The translations under genes were made by a program, and so were the position numbers. From assembly GCF_029962835.1 (NCBI RefSeq), contig NC_080588.1, forward strand, positions 67,562,501-67,626,500: a stretch of 64,000 bases of DNA, read 5' to 3'. This stretch comes from Magnolia sinica (Eukaryota > Streptophyta > Magnoliopsida > Magnoliales > Magnoliaceae). Shown here piece by piece: positions 11,638 through 22,700 of the stretch. The notes beneath the pieces were generated by a model. The model was given only the letters and a program-made list of their open reading frames with translations. It was not told the origin of the DNA and searched no databases. Numbering within the stretch: the first letter of the stretch is position 1; every line of letters begins with the position of its first letter.

Positions 11638-13968
11638 TCACCAATAATCCCCACAAGAACACAGCCCATCTCTGAAATGATGAAATCTCTTTGCATCTCT
11701 AGCAATAATCTCTCTCCCTGAAATCTTAGAAACTAATTTAATCCAAGTATGGCAATCTCCACAGACTCTAAGGTTCTTGAAAATCCTAATACAACTGCTC
11801 CACCCAGCAGGACTCCTACTACTCAACAGCCCAAATGCAATGGCAAGCTTCTCACTGTGATAATACAAAGATCTCTCCTTCTCTTTCTCATCCAAATCTT
11901 GCAACACAAACCTCGTATCAGGAACATAACCCAACCCCTTAACTATCTCTACCAACTTCTTCAATTCTTCATAGATCTCTGTTGCTCTCGGGTGCAACCA
12001 ATCTCCAGCCATGAATGTGTGTATCTCGCGATTGACCTCGACCCAACTCAATGCGGGTTCCTTCTTCAACCCCATCTCCCTCATCGAGGCTTTCATCTTA
12101 ATCACTTCATTCCAGTTACCTGTTGATGCATAAATGTTAGACAACAGAATGTGAGTCCTGTGATCCCCTGGTTCAAGCTCAAGAATTTTATTTGCAACGT
12201 GCTTCCCCATCTCTACATCACAGTGAATTCTACATGCACTGAGCAATGTCCTCCATAGAACCACGTCTGGTTTTTTAACTTGAATTATTAACCTTTCAGC
12301 CTCTTTGAGTCTTCCAGCACGACCGAGTAGATCAACCATGCATGCATAGTGATCTTTGTTCGGTTCTTTGTTGGGATTGCTAGTCATATAGGAGAAGATA
12401 CGGCGGCCTTCTCCAAGCAAGCCTGCATTGCTGCATGCAGAGAGAATGTTGATAAAGGTCAAATCGTCTGGTTCTAGACCCAAATTCCTCATTTCATCAA
12501 AGAGTCTTACCGCTTCATGACCATAACCGTTTTGTGCGTACGCATGGATCATTGAATTTATTGAAACCAGGTCGAGTTCAACCAAGCTACTGAAAGCGGA
12601 TCTCGCCATTTCAACGCTTCCACATCTACCATACATGTCGACGAGTGCAGCTCCTGCAAATTTATCTCTATCCAATCCGGTTTTCATGATGCGTGCATGC
12701 ATCTGTTTCCCTTGCTCGAACATTGCAAGGCTCGAACAGGCTCTGAGAGCTGTAGATAAGGTGAACGCATTTGGGTTTATTGAGTTGCGGATCATCTGGC
12801 GTAACATCAAAAGAGCAGACTCTTCTCTACCATTTTGCACCAGACCCACGATTACAGCTGTCCAACTCATGAGATTCGGATCAACTAACCTATGGAAAAC
12901 CTTCAAAGAATCATCGACCAACCCACATTTCGAATACATGCTAAGAAGTGATGTCTGCGAAGCAACAGCAGATTCAAATCCGGATTTGATATTGAGACCA
13001 TGGATCAGCTTCCCTTTATTCAATTCTGCTAAATTTCCACACGCAATCAAGATGCTCGCAAATGTAAATTCATTAGCCTTGATACCCTCATTAACCATAT
13101 TCCTGAAAACATCTAAAGCTTCATAATCCTCTCCATTTTGAGTATAACCAACAATCAAAGCAGTGACCAAAACCACATCCTTCTCCACAATTCGATCCAA
13201 AACAGCCCGGGCCTCCCCCAATTTTCCAAATTTTGCATACATATCCACCAGAGCACTTCCTACAAAGGCATTCTCAACCTCCAAACCCAAAACCACCAAC
13301 CGCCCATGTGCCTTCTGCCCTTCCCGTAAGAGACCCAGATCGTAAAATGCTTTAAAAATACTTGAAAACGTGAACTCGTCTGCGAAAATTCCCTCAGGCA
13401 ACATCTTTTCATACAATCTTAGAGCTTCTTCACTTCTCTGGCGGCGAATATAGGTGGAAATCATTGAATTCCATGTCACAATATGTCGTTGGGGCATTTC
13501 ATCAAATACTTGTCGTGCGTCCTCGATGCATCCGCATTTGAGGTAGCAATCGATGAGTTTGTTGCCTAGACTAAGGTACGGAAAGCCAGCCTCTTTCATT
13601 TGAATATGAATGGCCCTTGCTTCTTGTATGGATTTTGTGTATGTGCATTGTCTAAGAAGAGAGGCGTAGGAATCAGCTGTTTCTTTGAGGTTTTTGGCGG
13701 GAAAGGGATTGGTAGATTTGTTTTGGTGTAAGTGAGGAGAAAACCAAATAGGTTTGGATTGGCTTTGTGAAGCTGTTTGGATGGCTTTTGTGAAGTTTCG
13801 AAATGTGATGGAGCGGATGTTTGTTTGACAGAGAGTAGCACTTCTCATGGCTGTCGGAGAAAACCAAATAGGTTTGGATTGGCTTTGTGAAGCTGTTTGG
13901 ATGGCTTTTGTGAAGTTTCGAAATGTGATGGAGCAGATGTTTGTTTGACAGAGAGTAGCTCTTCTCAT
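11638..13968 (-). CDS. DYW-class pentatricopeptide repeat protein, At5g65570-like
   Basis: The product is an intact 776-residue intronless protein. Members of this family bind organellar transcripts through PLS repeats and support C-to-U RNA editing. After a basic, Ser/Thr-rich N terminus there are about a dozen PLS repeats between residues 95 and 640 (for example [20 protein letters not shown] and [19 protein letters not shown]). E/E+ segments follow, then a DYW domain over roughly the last 95 residues. That domain keeps the deaminase-like HSEK and CGDCH zinc ligands and ends CSCGDYW. The order and sequence of the repeats best match Arabidopsis At5g65570 as I remember it. The first 80 residues are two near-identical 40-residue copies made by a 120-bp tandem duplication. 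The second ATG at 13848 is therefore probably the ancestral start, giving 736 residues. A transit peptide to mitochondrion or plastid is inferred from composition. Confidence 0.95.
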   Translation of the reverse strand: MRRATLCQTNICSITFRNFTKAIQTASQSQSKPIWFSPTAMRSATLCQTNIRSITFRNFTKAIQTASQSQSKPIWFSPHLHQNKSTNPFPAKNLKETADSYASLLRQCTYTKSIQEARAIHIQMKEAGFPYLSLGNKLIDCYLKCGCIEDARQVFDEMPQRHIVTWNSMISTYIRRQRSEEALRLYEKMLPEGIFADEFTFSSIFKAFYDLGLLREGQKAHGRLVVLGLEVENAFVGSALVDMYAKFGKLGEARAVLDRIVEKDVVLVTALIVGYTQNGEDYEALDVFRNMVNEGIKANEFTFASILIACGNLAELNKGKLIHGLNIKSGFESAVASQTSLLSMYSKCGLVDDSLKVFHRLVDPNLMSWTAVIVGLVQNGREESALLMLRQMIRNSINPNAFTLSTALRACSSLAMFEQGKQMHARIMKTGLDRDKFAGAALVDMYGRCGSVEMARSAFSSLVELDLVSINSMIHAYAQNGYGHEAVRLFDEMRNLGLEPDDLTFINILSACSNAGLLGEGRRIFSYMTSNPNKEPNKDHYACMVDLLGRAGRLKEAERLIIQVKKPDVVLWRTLLSACRIHCDVEMGKHVANKILELEPGDHRTHILLSNIYASTGNWNEVIKMKASMREMGLKKEPALSWVEVNREIHTFMAGDWLHPRATEIYEELKKLVEIVKGLGYVPDTRFVLQDLDEKEKERSLYYHSEKLAIAFGLLSSRSPAGWSSCIRIFKNLRVCGDCHTWIKLVSKISGREIIARDAKRFHHFRDGLCSCGDYW

Positions 13969-13980
13969 GGCTGTCGGAGA
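13741..13980 (-). repeat. 120-bp tandem duplication covering the PPR start codon and presequence
   Basis: 13741-13860 and 13861-13980 are identical except for two bases (near 13815/13935 and 13840/13960). Because the unit is 40 codons long, the frame stays open. The protein gains a second copy of its N terminus and a second upstream ATG (13968 as well as 13848). Confidence 0.97.
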
Positions 13981-14712
13981 AATTGCTACATGGGGACGGG
14001 TATTCTGTAGGCCTGGATTTTGAACAGGTCGGGCCGGGCCTCTTCCAAAAATGATTTCGCCTGCCAGCCCGAGTATTTTGGTCGTATAAATGGCCCAGCG
14101 GTACGGTCACGTAGCTTGGAGGAATATTGGATGAGAAAAAAAAGAAGAGGAAGAGATACGAAGAGAAAATGACGTGGCTATACGCTATACACAGAGAATT
14201 GATTATTCTTTTCTATTAAAAGTGCATTTTCACTTTTTCACTATCGCAGCCCATTGTTTGATCTGACTCGTTTTCCGAATGATGGCATAGGATAAAATGA
14301 ACGCCGATTGCCTCTTTTCATGAGAACTTCTTGTGATGGTAAGCAAGGTGGGGCTCACCATGATGTTTTGTAAGATGTTCGTTTATTCAGATCATGCTAG
14401 TACATGAGCCTGAAATTGAGAAAAATCCAAAATTCAGATGGGTTACATGATTGGAAATGATGAGGATTGAACGTCCACCGTTAAAACATTTGCAGGGCTG
14501 CATAAATTTTATTTTTGTGTTTTCGATAACGGTATGAACGGCCTGTAAACATTACATTGGCCCTAGGAAGGTTTCCTGGGCATTTCTCTACTTTTTGTGT
14601 TTTTTTTTTTTTTTTTCAGACATGCTGAACACTTGAGTTTTGGGTCTAGCTCTGTTTCACGCAGTCTTAACATGATCTCCAAAAAAAACCTAGATAAAAA
14701 GTGAATTTCTCA

Positions 14713-14863
14713 CAAATATCACGGTGGGCCTTGCCTAGCTTCTCGTGACAAAAAGGCTTTAGTAGGCAATTTACATAGAACAAAACAACCCAATAAATGA
14801 TCAAAGTGGATTTATACAAATATCACGGTGGGCCTTACCTAGCTTCTCGTGACCAAAAAGCTT
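14713..14863. repeat. two direct copies of a 47-bp sequence
   Basis: The sequence starting CAAATATCACGGTGGGCC at 14713-14760 recurs at 14817-14863 with two or three differences. The origin is unknown. It may be a local duplication of about 104 bp. Confidence 0.7.
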
Positions 14864-15003
14864 GTTGTAAATGGAATTTGAAATATACAACAAACATTAA
14901 TCATATTTTTCAATTTAAAAATATTTTCGACTTTATTTAAAATGTATTTCCATGCCCTTTTCATGTTCAAAGTCTAAGGGTTTTATATATAGCATATAGA
15001 TTA

Positions 15004-15137
15004 TAAATGGTATGTAGACTCTCGGGAGTTTCAACGCTGGGTCAAGGGTTCGATATCCATAGGTGGTGAAATCCCACTACGGCATGAGTGTTTAAGGGTG
15101 TGTGGGCATGTGTTAAAAAAATAATAATAATAATAAT
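15004..15137 (+). mobile_element. tRNA-derived SINE copy 1, 5' truncated
   Basis: It contains TAGACTCTCGGGAGTTTCAA, then a polymerase III box B-like GGGTTCGATATCC, then a block ATAGGTGGTGAAATCCCACT, and ends in an AAT repeat tail (15115-15137). It is the same family as 28216-28335, 52998-53135 (reverse) and 58415-58558. The box A end is degraded. Confidence 0.7.
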
Positions 15138-15522
15138 CTAACACTATTAGGCTGCAGACAGGTTGGGCCTTTAAGATTTGCTTGATGATATGAAGCTTGG
15201 GTTTTCCAGATGGGCCATGGTCCAACTCCTACATATTCTGCTGGCTCGGGCCCACCATGGTCACTCTGTTATTTAGAATGTCAAATCCAAATTATTATAA
15301 AAAAAAGCTGAATCAAACCTTTTTTTTTAATTATTATTTAACATTTCACCTCTTGAGCTTGTCAGAATTGACTGGGCTTGGGCTTGTATTTTGGCCTATT
15401 AGCTTTAAAGGTTGAGCCTGATACGATGGTGAGTCCAAAGCATTGATAGGCATACGATTAGAGTTGGTCATCCCCCAAAAACAGAGCCTCGCCCCTGACT
15501 CCACTCTTGGGATGCAACACAG

Positions 15523-15526
<4 letters not shown>

Positions 15527-15567
<41 letters not shown>
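15527..15567. repeat. (AT)n microsatellite
   Basis: About 20 uninterrupted AT units. Confidence 0.95.
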
Positions 15568-15568
<1 letters not shown>

Positions 15569-16058
15569 CCAAGCTTCGTGTGCCTCAGGCTCAGACCCAT
15601 ATTGGGCCTGCAAGGTGGGCCTACACAGTCCAGGGCAGTGTTTGGGGCTATATTTCTCTGTAGGGTGGGACTTACTGACCTCATGATTCATTTATGCTTG
15701 ACCGTTAATTGCTTGCCCCAAAAGGTTATACAATATTACTTGGGTTTTATTCAGGTCCATGGTTTAGTGATCCAAACTGTTGATATTACCAGTCCCTCTA
15801 TTGTTGGAAGAATCGAAACCCTTCAGTAGGCAATGGATGAAGGGAAAGTAACGGTTCATATTCAACGCATAAAAAAAGGTTAAATATTATGTAGCAATGA
15901 TCTTCCGGTTTGGTAATGCACTAAACGGGCCATCCCAGTTGAGGCCCGTTGCAACGGTTTGGATCGTGGATATGATGTGGCCCTCATATTTAAGTTTATA
16001 CATTTATTCATCTTGACAAAGGGCCTATGGTTCGTAAATCCATACCAGGATTACCACT

Positions 16059-16728
16059 TAGGGCTAAAAGTCAGGTGGGTTGGGTCGGGTTTCTGCTCAA
16101 CCCTGGCCCAACCCAAGGTTCTTATACGTCAACCATAACCCAACCCAACCCAACCTCGGGTTGGGAATTCTCAACCCAAGCCCAACCCAAGCGGGCTCGA
16201 TCGGGTTGGTCGGGTGGATATATGCTAATATTTTTGTTATTGTATTAGTCTATTATATTTTCAATGTAAGTCTTATGTTTTGTACCTATGATTTTATTAA
16301 TTATATATGTAGTTATTTATTGTAAAAAAGTTTTTTTTTTTTACTAAACAAACAAGCTAAAATATAAGACAACTACTTCTTTAAAAGTCTTGTTGTGTAG
16401 CACCGAATCTATTTGGGAGAGAGAAATCCAGCGTATCTTGTTAGTTTGAGTCATCGGAAATGACGTGGACCAATGAAACCTGACAGCATTGGAATTTCTT
16501 GTGCCTTCAACATGGATGATTCGCACTTAATTATAATTTATAAGGAACTTATATATTGATCGGGTTCGGGTTGGGTCGGGCAACCCAAGACCTCAACCCG
16601 AGCCCAACCCAAGTTTTATCAGGTTAGTGTTTGTATAGCCCAAGCCCAAAACCGAACTCAATACATCCTGCCCAAGCCCAACCCAATGTCCGGTTGGTCA
16701 GGTTGAACCCACCAGACTTTCAGCCCTA
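16059..16728. mobile_element. hAT-type MITE, 670 bp
   Basis: The ends are TAGGGCTAAAAGTC and, reversed, TAGGGCTGAAAGTC. The interior near both ends is built from GGGTTGGGTCGGG-type words. A perfect 8-bp target duplication TTACCACT lies at 16051-16058 and 16729-16736, the length expected for hAT elements. There is no transposase frame. The AT-rich middle (16230-16550) is unrelated to the ends. Confidence 0.88.
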
Positions 16729-18086
16729 TTACCACTAGCCTTTCACCCCACTTGTGTCCTAAAAATCTCATTGGTAGGACAGTCTTTCATTAGACAGTTA
16801 ACAAGAGAAATACAACAATCAATGGCGGCAATGGGTGGGGTTGGGGCTAACCCATTAACCGGCCAAGAATTCTGGCCTGAACCAGACCTTCCACACATTA
16901 CCCCGTGGCCCAACCCATCCCACAACATTAATCACAGCCCAAACCCAACCACACACATCGTCTCTATATCCGTACATCTTGTCTATTTATTTCTTGGCCA
17001 CAGCCAATTACTTATCATATATTAGTTTGTTTTGAAGCCAGAGGGTCATCTGGCACAGCCCAACCCATTTTACTCGAAACAAGACACTTTTTTTTTTCCC
17101 TGAGCCGGACTCGTTAGCATGGCCAAAACCTCACTCAGATGCATGTCGACAAGTGGACCAGCCAGCGGACCCAATACCGTTCTAATAACTCTAATACGAT
17201 CCCATACAAGTGGGATCCCATGGGCAAATCTTGCTAGTCATTGATCTCATGGACCCCACTGGGGAAACCGTTATCCAAAAACACGACACTGTTTAAGATC
17301 CGGCTACACAAATCGTTGGCTCTACGCCCGTTCCTTGACCATTCCCAGACAACCATGAAGGCTAGGCCAAAGTACTGTGTCACAGCAGATCCACAAATTA
17401 TCTGCATGGTTCTAACACGTGTACCAAATTGAATTCAAACTACATATCCACCAAATTAACGGCGTGGATCTAACCTACCAAATTGAATTCCACCATAAAG
17501 TACAAAATAGCCTTAGCATTTCGTTACCAGATATCAATTTCAACGCCTGATCGTGCGATCCGCCTAGTAAAAGATTCATCATTCAAATGGAACTCAGCAA
17601 CAAGAAATCTCCACCATTTTTTTTTTTTCCTTTTTTTTTTTTGGTAATTAAAGAAAAAATATTTTTAAGATAAGGAAAAAATAAAAAGGGAGAAAAATAA
17701 AAAGAAAAAAAAAGAAAAAGGAGTCAAAACGGATTACATCCAAGGAAGGCGCAGGCAATGATTCCCCAATACAAACCCAAGATCAGGAGATCCCACTCTT
17801 TTTTGTCAAAGAGGGACCCCAAAATCTTGCTAAAAAAAGGACTTATCTTAGTACATATTTGACCAAAACGATTATCCTTAAATCCTACAGACTAAAAATC
17901 ACGAATTCCCATTACCAAATAATAACCAATAAACGATAATTTCCACGGTCCCAATCCCTTCTCGCATTGGCGCACCCCCTCGCATCCACCCCACCCCCAT
18001 CTCGCAACATCTCCCCCCCTTCCATGTGTTTGTTATCCCTGCCGTTGAATTAAAAATGTCATACACCGACTCTCTCTGTGTTCATC

Positions 18087-19043
18087 TCAGGTCTTGTTGT
18101 TGGATGGCTGTGCTCTTGTGAACTGCAGCTTCTGCTTCTGAGAACCGGTTGTGGTTGCTATGGCTGTGGGTGCAGCATTGGCTGCCGGGATCTCGACTGC
18201 TGTGGCAATGTTCAAGCCGGGCATCACTGAGAACATGGTGTTGAGGGGCCGGGCAGCGAGGTTGACCATGGGCGTGGCTGGGCCAGGGAATGCAAACATC
18301 TGTGGCTGATTTGAAGGGCCAGCAATGGCATTCGGCGCGATCATCAAGAAAGTTTGTGTGCCCATGTTCGCATTGGGTGCCAGCATCGCCCCTCCCCCAC
18401 TTACCAACATGGGCATAACATTTTGGGTGGAGGCCACTGTGGGGCCCACAGGGGCTAGGCCAGCTGAGATGGTACCTTTCTCTTCTCGCTGTGGTGTTGG
18501 TGGAGGGAAGGTACTTCTCCTTCTCTTCCGCCTTCCCCCTTCTCCTTCGTCAGGGGCCTGGGATGGAATCCTGAGTGTCCCATCCACGTATGTTGCGATG
18601 GCTGGAACAGTACCGGTGCCAGTAGCTTGGATGATGGCTGGTTCGGTTTGCTCCAGAAGCCACCGTATGGTCTGGCCATCTGACTTGTGGCCGAGCTCCT
18701 TGGTCAATTGGAATATCCGGGCTGCGCAAGTGGCAGGCATCTGGATCCTTCGCCCACGGCCTTCCACCTTGGTGTGCTTGTCTTTAGATGAGTTGCTTGC
18801 AAGCAGGCCCCTTCTCACCGGGACATACTCCCGTCTTGTGTGCTCCACAACAGGCTCCATTTTCAGACAGACAAGTTGCTGAGCTGCATTATGGCTCGAC
18901 AATGGGGCCACCTGTTGGATCGGTACAGCATGTGGAGGTGAGAACCCTTCTTCGCCACTGCTGCTGCTGCCTCTCCCAATTGCATCTATGTCAGTCTCCT
19001 TTTTCACCTCCACTTTCACCACATCCTGCTTCTTTGCCTCCAT
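18087..19043 (-). CDS. class I (PCF) TCP transcription factor
   Basis: TCP proteins are plant bHLH-like DNA-binding factors. Class I members recognise GGNCCCAC-type sites and regulate growth and cell proliferation. The 318-residue product has the TCP domain at about residues 86-140 ([13 protein letters not shown], then [13 protein letters not shown], then [11 protein letters not shown]). The following [10 protein letters not shown] block is shared with the TCP9/TCP19/TCP6 group. A basic RRKRRRS run at about 171-177 is a likely nuclear signal. The N terminus has a possible sumoylation motif (VKVEVKKE), and the C terminus is Ala/Pro/Met rich. I place the start at 19041-19043. The frame stays open upstream, but there the sequence is pyrimidine-rich and ends CTCTTCCAG directly before the ATG, which looks like a 5'-UTR intron acceptor. 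Odd points are Gln at residue 101, where class I proteins usually have Arg in the basic region, and Gln124 in SDGQT instead of SDGET. Confidence 0.93.
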   Translation of the reverse strand: MEAKKQDVVKVEVKKETDIDAIGRGSSSSGEEGFSPPHAVPIQQVAPLSSHNAAQQLVCLKMEPVVEHTRREYVPVRRGLLASNSSKDKHTKVEGRGRRIQMPATCAARIFQLTKELGHKSDGQTIRWLLEQTEPAIIQATGTGTVPAIATYVDGTLRIPSQAPDEGEGGRRKRRRSTFPPPTPQREEKGTISAGLAPVGPTVASTQNVMPMLVSGGGAMLAPNANMGTQTFLMIAPNAIAGPSNQPQMFAFPGPATPMVNLAARPLNTMFSVMPGLNIATAVEIPAANAAPTAIATTTGSQKQKLQFTRAQPSNNKT

Positions 19044-19643
19044 CTGGAAGAGAGAAAAAAATGAGGAAAAACAAGGAAAGAGAAACCGAGCATTGGAGGT
19101 TTCTTTTAACGAAATCACAGGTCGTAATGTGCATGAGCAAGGAATATGAAAGAAGCAAAAACATCCCAGAAAGTGATGACTTTGCATGAAGGTAGGATGC
19201 TGGAACTTCAGAAGGCACAAATCCTTCCTCTTCATCCGTTGCCACAACCACAAACAAGAAGTTAATGGTGGCAACTTGACAATGGATGGTTATTATGCCA
19301 CTAGGGCTGCAAATTGGGTACGGTCAACCTGAACCCAGCTGACCCAACCCGTGGTTGGATTGGGTGGTCAAGGTCCTCAAGGACAAGTTGGGTTCGTTTA
19401 GGGTTGAATTCAGGTTGGGCACCTCAAGATGGAATTTGGATCGGGTGGAGTTGGGCCCTCTTGAAGCTGGGTTGAGCTCATCATGTTGACCCTCAACCCA
19501 CCTGCCTGAATTGCACCCCTACATGCCACTATATAGAACAATTGTGGGAAGATGAACATGAGTACAAATCCATTTTCATATTTAAAACGATCAGAAACCA
19601 GGCGGCAGCAAAGAGAAGAATATTCTTAATTGGTTTTGTAAAT
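19044..19643 (-). promoter_or_regulatory. TCP leader and promoter, overlapping the 3' flank of the GATA gene
   Basis: Only 600 bp separate the TCP start from the last recognised GATA codon on the same strand. The TCP leader, its probable 5'-UTR intron (acceptor at 19044-19045) and promoter must fit here together with the GATA 3' end. A 220-bp hAT-type MITE fills 19302-19521. No TATA box is convincing. Confidence 0.5.
19302..19521. mobile_element. hAT-type MITE, 220 bp, in the TCP upstream region
   Basis: It starts TAGGGCTGCAAATT and ends AATTGCACCCCTA, with GGGTTGG-type internal words. The flanks are TATGCCAC (19294-19301) and CATGCCAC (19522-19529), 7 of 8 matching. It is the same family as 16059-16728. 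Confidence 0.82.
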
Positions 19644-19758
19644 TTATACCACCTTGTGCGCCCACTTTAGTCCACATGCATTGCATAGTGTCTTTGGGCC
19701 ACCTGGACCTCGACGCATCACTGGAGTGGCATTTTGACTGGTGCCACATTGTTGACAA
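19644..19758 (-). CDS. GATA gene exon 5 (zinc finger)
   Basis: Encodes [20 protein letters not shown] and [11 protein letters not shown]. All four zinc ligands are present. The coding end is either the TAA at 19644-19646 or a splice donor at 19651-19652. Confidence 0.88.
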
Positions 19759-22700
19759 CTGCATAAACCATATAAAGATTACAAAAAACAAATCCAACTG
19801 AGAAGAAGTAAACATAAATAGCTAATTGCAGCTTCATAAATGCAAAGTCTAAGGGAATTATTCTTTTTATTCATTTATTTTGAAAGCCTCATTGGAGCGA
19901 TTTTTGTCAACCTAAACTATGAATACTGACACAGGATCTAAGCTTACGTATTTTCATGCTGATTACTGTTGTTTGTATTATCTTCGTGATACCGGGTCGG
20001 TGGAGGTGGTTCCCAGGTTGAAGAAGCTGAGACTACTTCCTCGGGATTTGCCTTGCAAGCAAACTGGCCTTTATGACGCTGCATCCTGGAGTAGTCAACA
20101 TCATATCGGGTCAATGTAAAGCAAATTCAAACTTAATCTCATTCTCAGAAAAGAACTGGATCCTAGCCTGGAATGCACGAAAGACAACAAACAGCAGTTG
20201 ATGCAACGTGTCCTTCAAATCAGAACTATTTCAACCAAGAATGTTTTAAGGATTTTGTTTCAAGTCGTGGACATTATTAGAGGACAATCTTTTGCATGAA
20301 GAATCTTTCCAGGAATGGTTATATCAGGTAGTAAGAAGCTACGAGTATCTATGATGGACTAAAGCTAGTAACCTAAAACTGTCACTCAATGACTTGTTTT
20401 CTTTTTCTTATTTTCTTTTCTTTTTTTTAAAAGGCAATATTTTTATTGAGTAAAAGATCAGCGTGAAAAATTACAGAGCAGATCAACAAAGAGGAAACCA
20501 AAAACTATCAGCTAATACATTCGAAGCTATTGCCCATTCCATTACACTTGATTTTGTCCCATCACTTCGGGATTCGCCCACTTCAATTCCTACGGCGGCA
20601 ACTATTTCTTTCTCCCCATATAAACCACAAACCAGCCATCAACACCATTCTCCACAAAGCCTTTCCGACCTTGCCCACTCCACCTTCATGCCCTGTAGAA
20701 AGAAAACTCTCAATTGAGCTTGGTGACACCCTCGACCACAAATAGATGCAAAAAACCATTCTAAATACCCATCGCAAAAGGACAATGGAAAAAAAAAATG
20801 ATCCACTGACTCGGCACTGCGCAGGCACATCACACAAATATTCAGAAGAATCCTTCCCCTCTCGCACAGGTTATCAAGTGTAAGCAACTTTTTTCTTCCC
20901 ATGAGCAAAGCCAATACTAAAAACTTGGTAGAAGCGCCACAATACCAAACATCGGAGCTGTAGGATTGCATTGGCTACCCTCAGAAGAGCCACTTAGGAC
21001 CTTATATCAAGGCTTCACATAGAGATCCTGATTTCCTTTAATACACACTGTTAAATCCCTCGCATCGGGTGATGAATTCACTCTGTGTAATAGCACCAAG
21101 AGATTTAACCAAGTCTTCCGCCTCAATATCCGACAAATTTCTTCGACATACAGGAGCCCCTTCGCATCATAGCACCGAGAGATTAACCAAGTCTTCCGCT
21201 AAAATGTCCGACAAATTTCTTCGACATGGGGAAGCCCAAATCACCTCTTCACCTCTACAAGATAAGTATCAAGCTGCCAAAACATTTGCCTCTAACATCA
21301 GAAAAACCTCAATCAATGCCTTCTCACCCAACCAAACATCCTCCCAAAAAATGAAGATTCCTACCTTGCAACGAAAAGCCCATATTGTCCATAAACTCAT
21401 GCCTTAAACTTGCTACTGATTTTCATACCTATGATGCCCTATATAAGGATGTCTACCTTGTCCACCATCACCCTATTTGCGCTCCATACTTCTTTTCAAT
21501 CACCCCTATCCATACATTTCCTTGTCCTAACCCAAAAATCCAAATCCATTTCCTTTTTTTTTTTCTTTTTTTCTTTTTTTCTTTTTTTTGTAAAAGCAAC
21601 TAGGAAATTCATTGAAAGGAAGAAACCCCCACCAAATCCAAATCCATTTCCTTATTTGCCCACCAAATCAATTTTTACCAACCCCCAAATCTTTTTAAAG
21701 AAAACAATTGGGAAACCATCTGGACCAAGAGTCTTGTCACTGCCTAACAGCTCCAGTGTTGCTTTAATTTCTTCTCCTGAAAACTGAATTTCAAGAAAAT
21801 TGATCTCTTCACCAGAAATCCGAATAAAGTGTAGATAATCAAGCCTCAGCCTCTTCCAATATTCTCAAGTGGCGAAAAAAAAAAACAAAAAGGCCTATTC
21901 AACTAATATTATCTTCTTCCAAAAGAAAAACAAAAAGACTCGTTTACTGATCAAGAGCAAAGTGTAAGAAGAAAAGAGAATACAAAGAGAGTTGTCAAAA
22001 GACAAGACATGACCCTTTGATCAGAAGTTAGTTATTTTCACCCCTTTTCCTTTCATACCAAAAAATATTTTAGTTGATTAAAAATGGCAAGTCGGGGTGT
22101 CAATGGGCCGGGCTCAGGCCTGCCAAAGTCAGAATTTTGAATAGGCCCGGCCTGTCGGCCCGGACTGAAACAGTTCAAAATTTGGGCCGAGACCAATCTG
22201 AGGCCCACTCCATTGACAGCCCTAATAGCAAGCATATGTCAAGGGGGAAAGAAAAAGAATGCCCGATGCAAAGGGACAATCAAGGATTCCAAACCAAATT
22301 TGCCAATTTATCTGATTGAGTACCAGCAATTTGGGTTGCGCTAAGTTTCATAAGTTTCGTGAGTTACCGTGTCATTTATGAATGCACAATAAACTCTCCT
22401 ATACATTGCAATAGATACAGAAATATTTAAACTTTAGCAATTTGTAGCTCCAAAATTTTGTGATGGTTATGTAAGAAGACTTTTTAACCCTATAGCCTCT
22501 CAAAACAAAGTCTTTTGAATACCTTGAGAGTAAATTTCAGAAAGAAACTTGGTAAACAAGAGAAGAACTGGCAGACTACAGAATATGCATTGGGCTCCTT
22601 CCATAACAACAAAGGGAAAACGATTCCCTCACTATTTATGACAACCTACTTGCACCTACCATTGCTAATAAATCGGCTTCCAAATTTCTTTTACAAACAT

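Larger units (their letters stand above)
13981..18086. other. intergenic region between the PPR and TCP genes
   Basis: No host gene is supported. 13981-14130 is the PPR 5' flank. 14335-14580 resembles interior sequence of the foldback MITEs at 33-37 kb (a gattgaacgtccaccgtt-type block) and may be a decayed copy. A 47-bp direct repeat, a SINE, an AT microsatellite and a hAT-type MITE are listed separately. 16740-17600 shows no clear feature. 17610-17720 is poly-T and poly-A rich. Part of 17720-18086 should be TCP 3' UTR. Confidence 0.5.
20415..21790 (-). mobile_element. L1-type LINE remnant, minus strand, in GATA intron 3
   Basis: On the minus strand, 21790-21660 encodes a reverse-transcriptase start ([20 protein letters not shown], with the GPDGF motif). 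20990-20700 encodes the zf-RVT region ([13 protein letters not shown], then [10 protein letters not shown]). Poly-T on the plus strand near 20405-20430, next to CAATATTTTTATTGAG, marks the LINE 3' end. Frames are broken, and the catalytic core between these pieces is missing or unreadable. Confidence 0.8.

Noticed and set aside
11749-13345. Several plus-strand open frames opposite the PPR gene
   Set aside because: They are antisense shadows of a long intact coding sequence on the minus strand.
15004-15137. A tRNA gene
   Set aside because: Box B-like sequence is present, but no cloverleaf or intact acceptor stem can be drawn; the A-rich tail and related copies point to a SINE.
18455-18882. 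Open frames on both strands over the TCP coding region
   Set aside because: They are shadows of the GC-rich TCP coding sequence in other frames and have no family resemblance.
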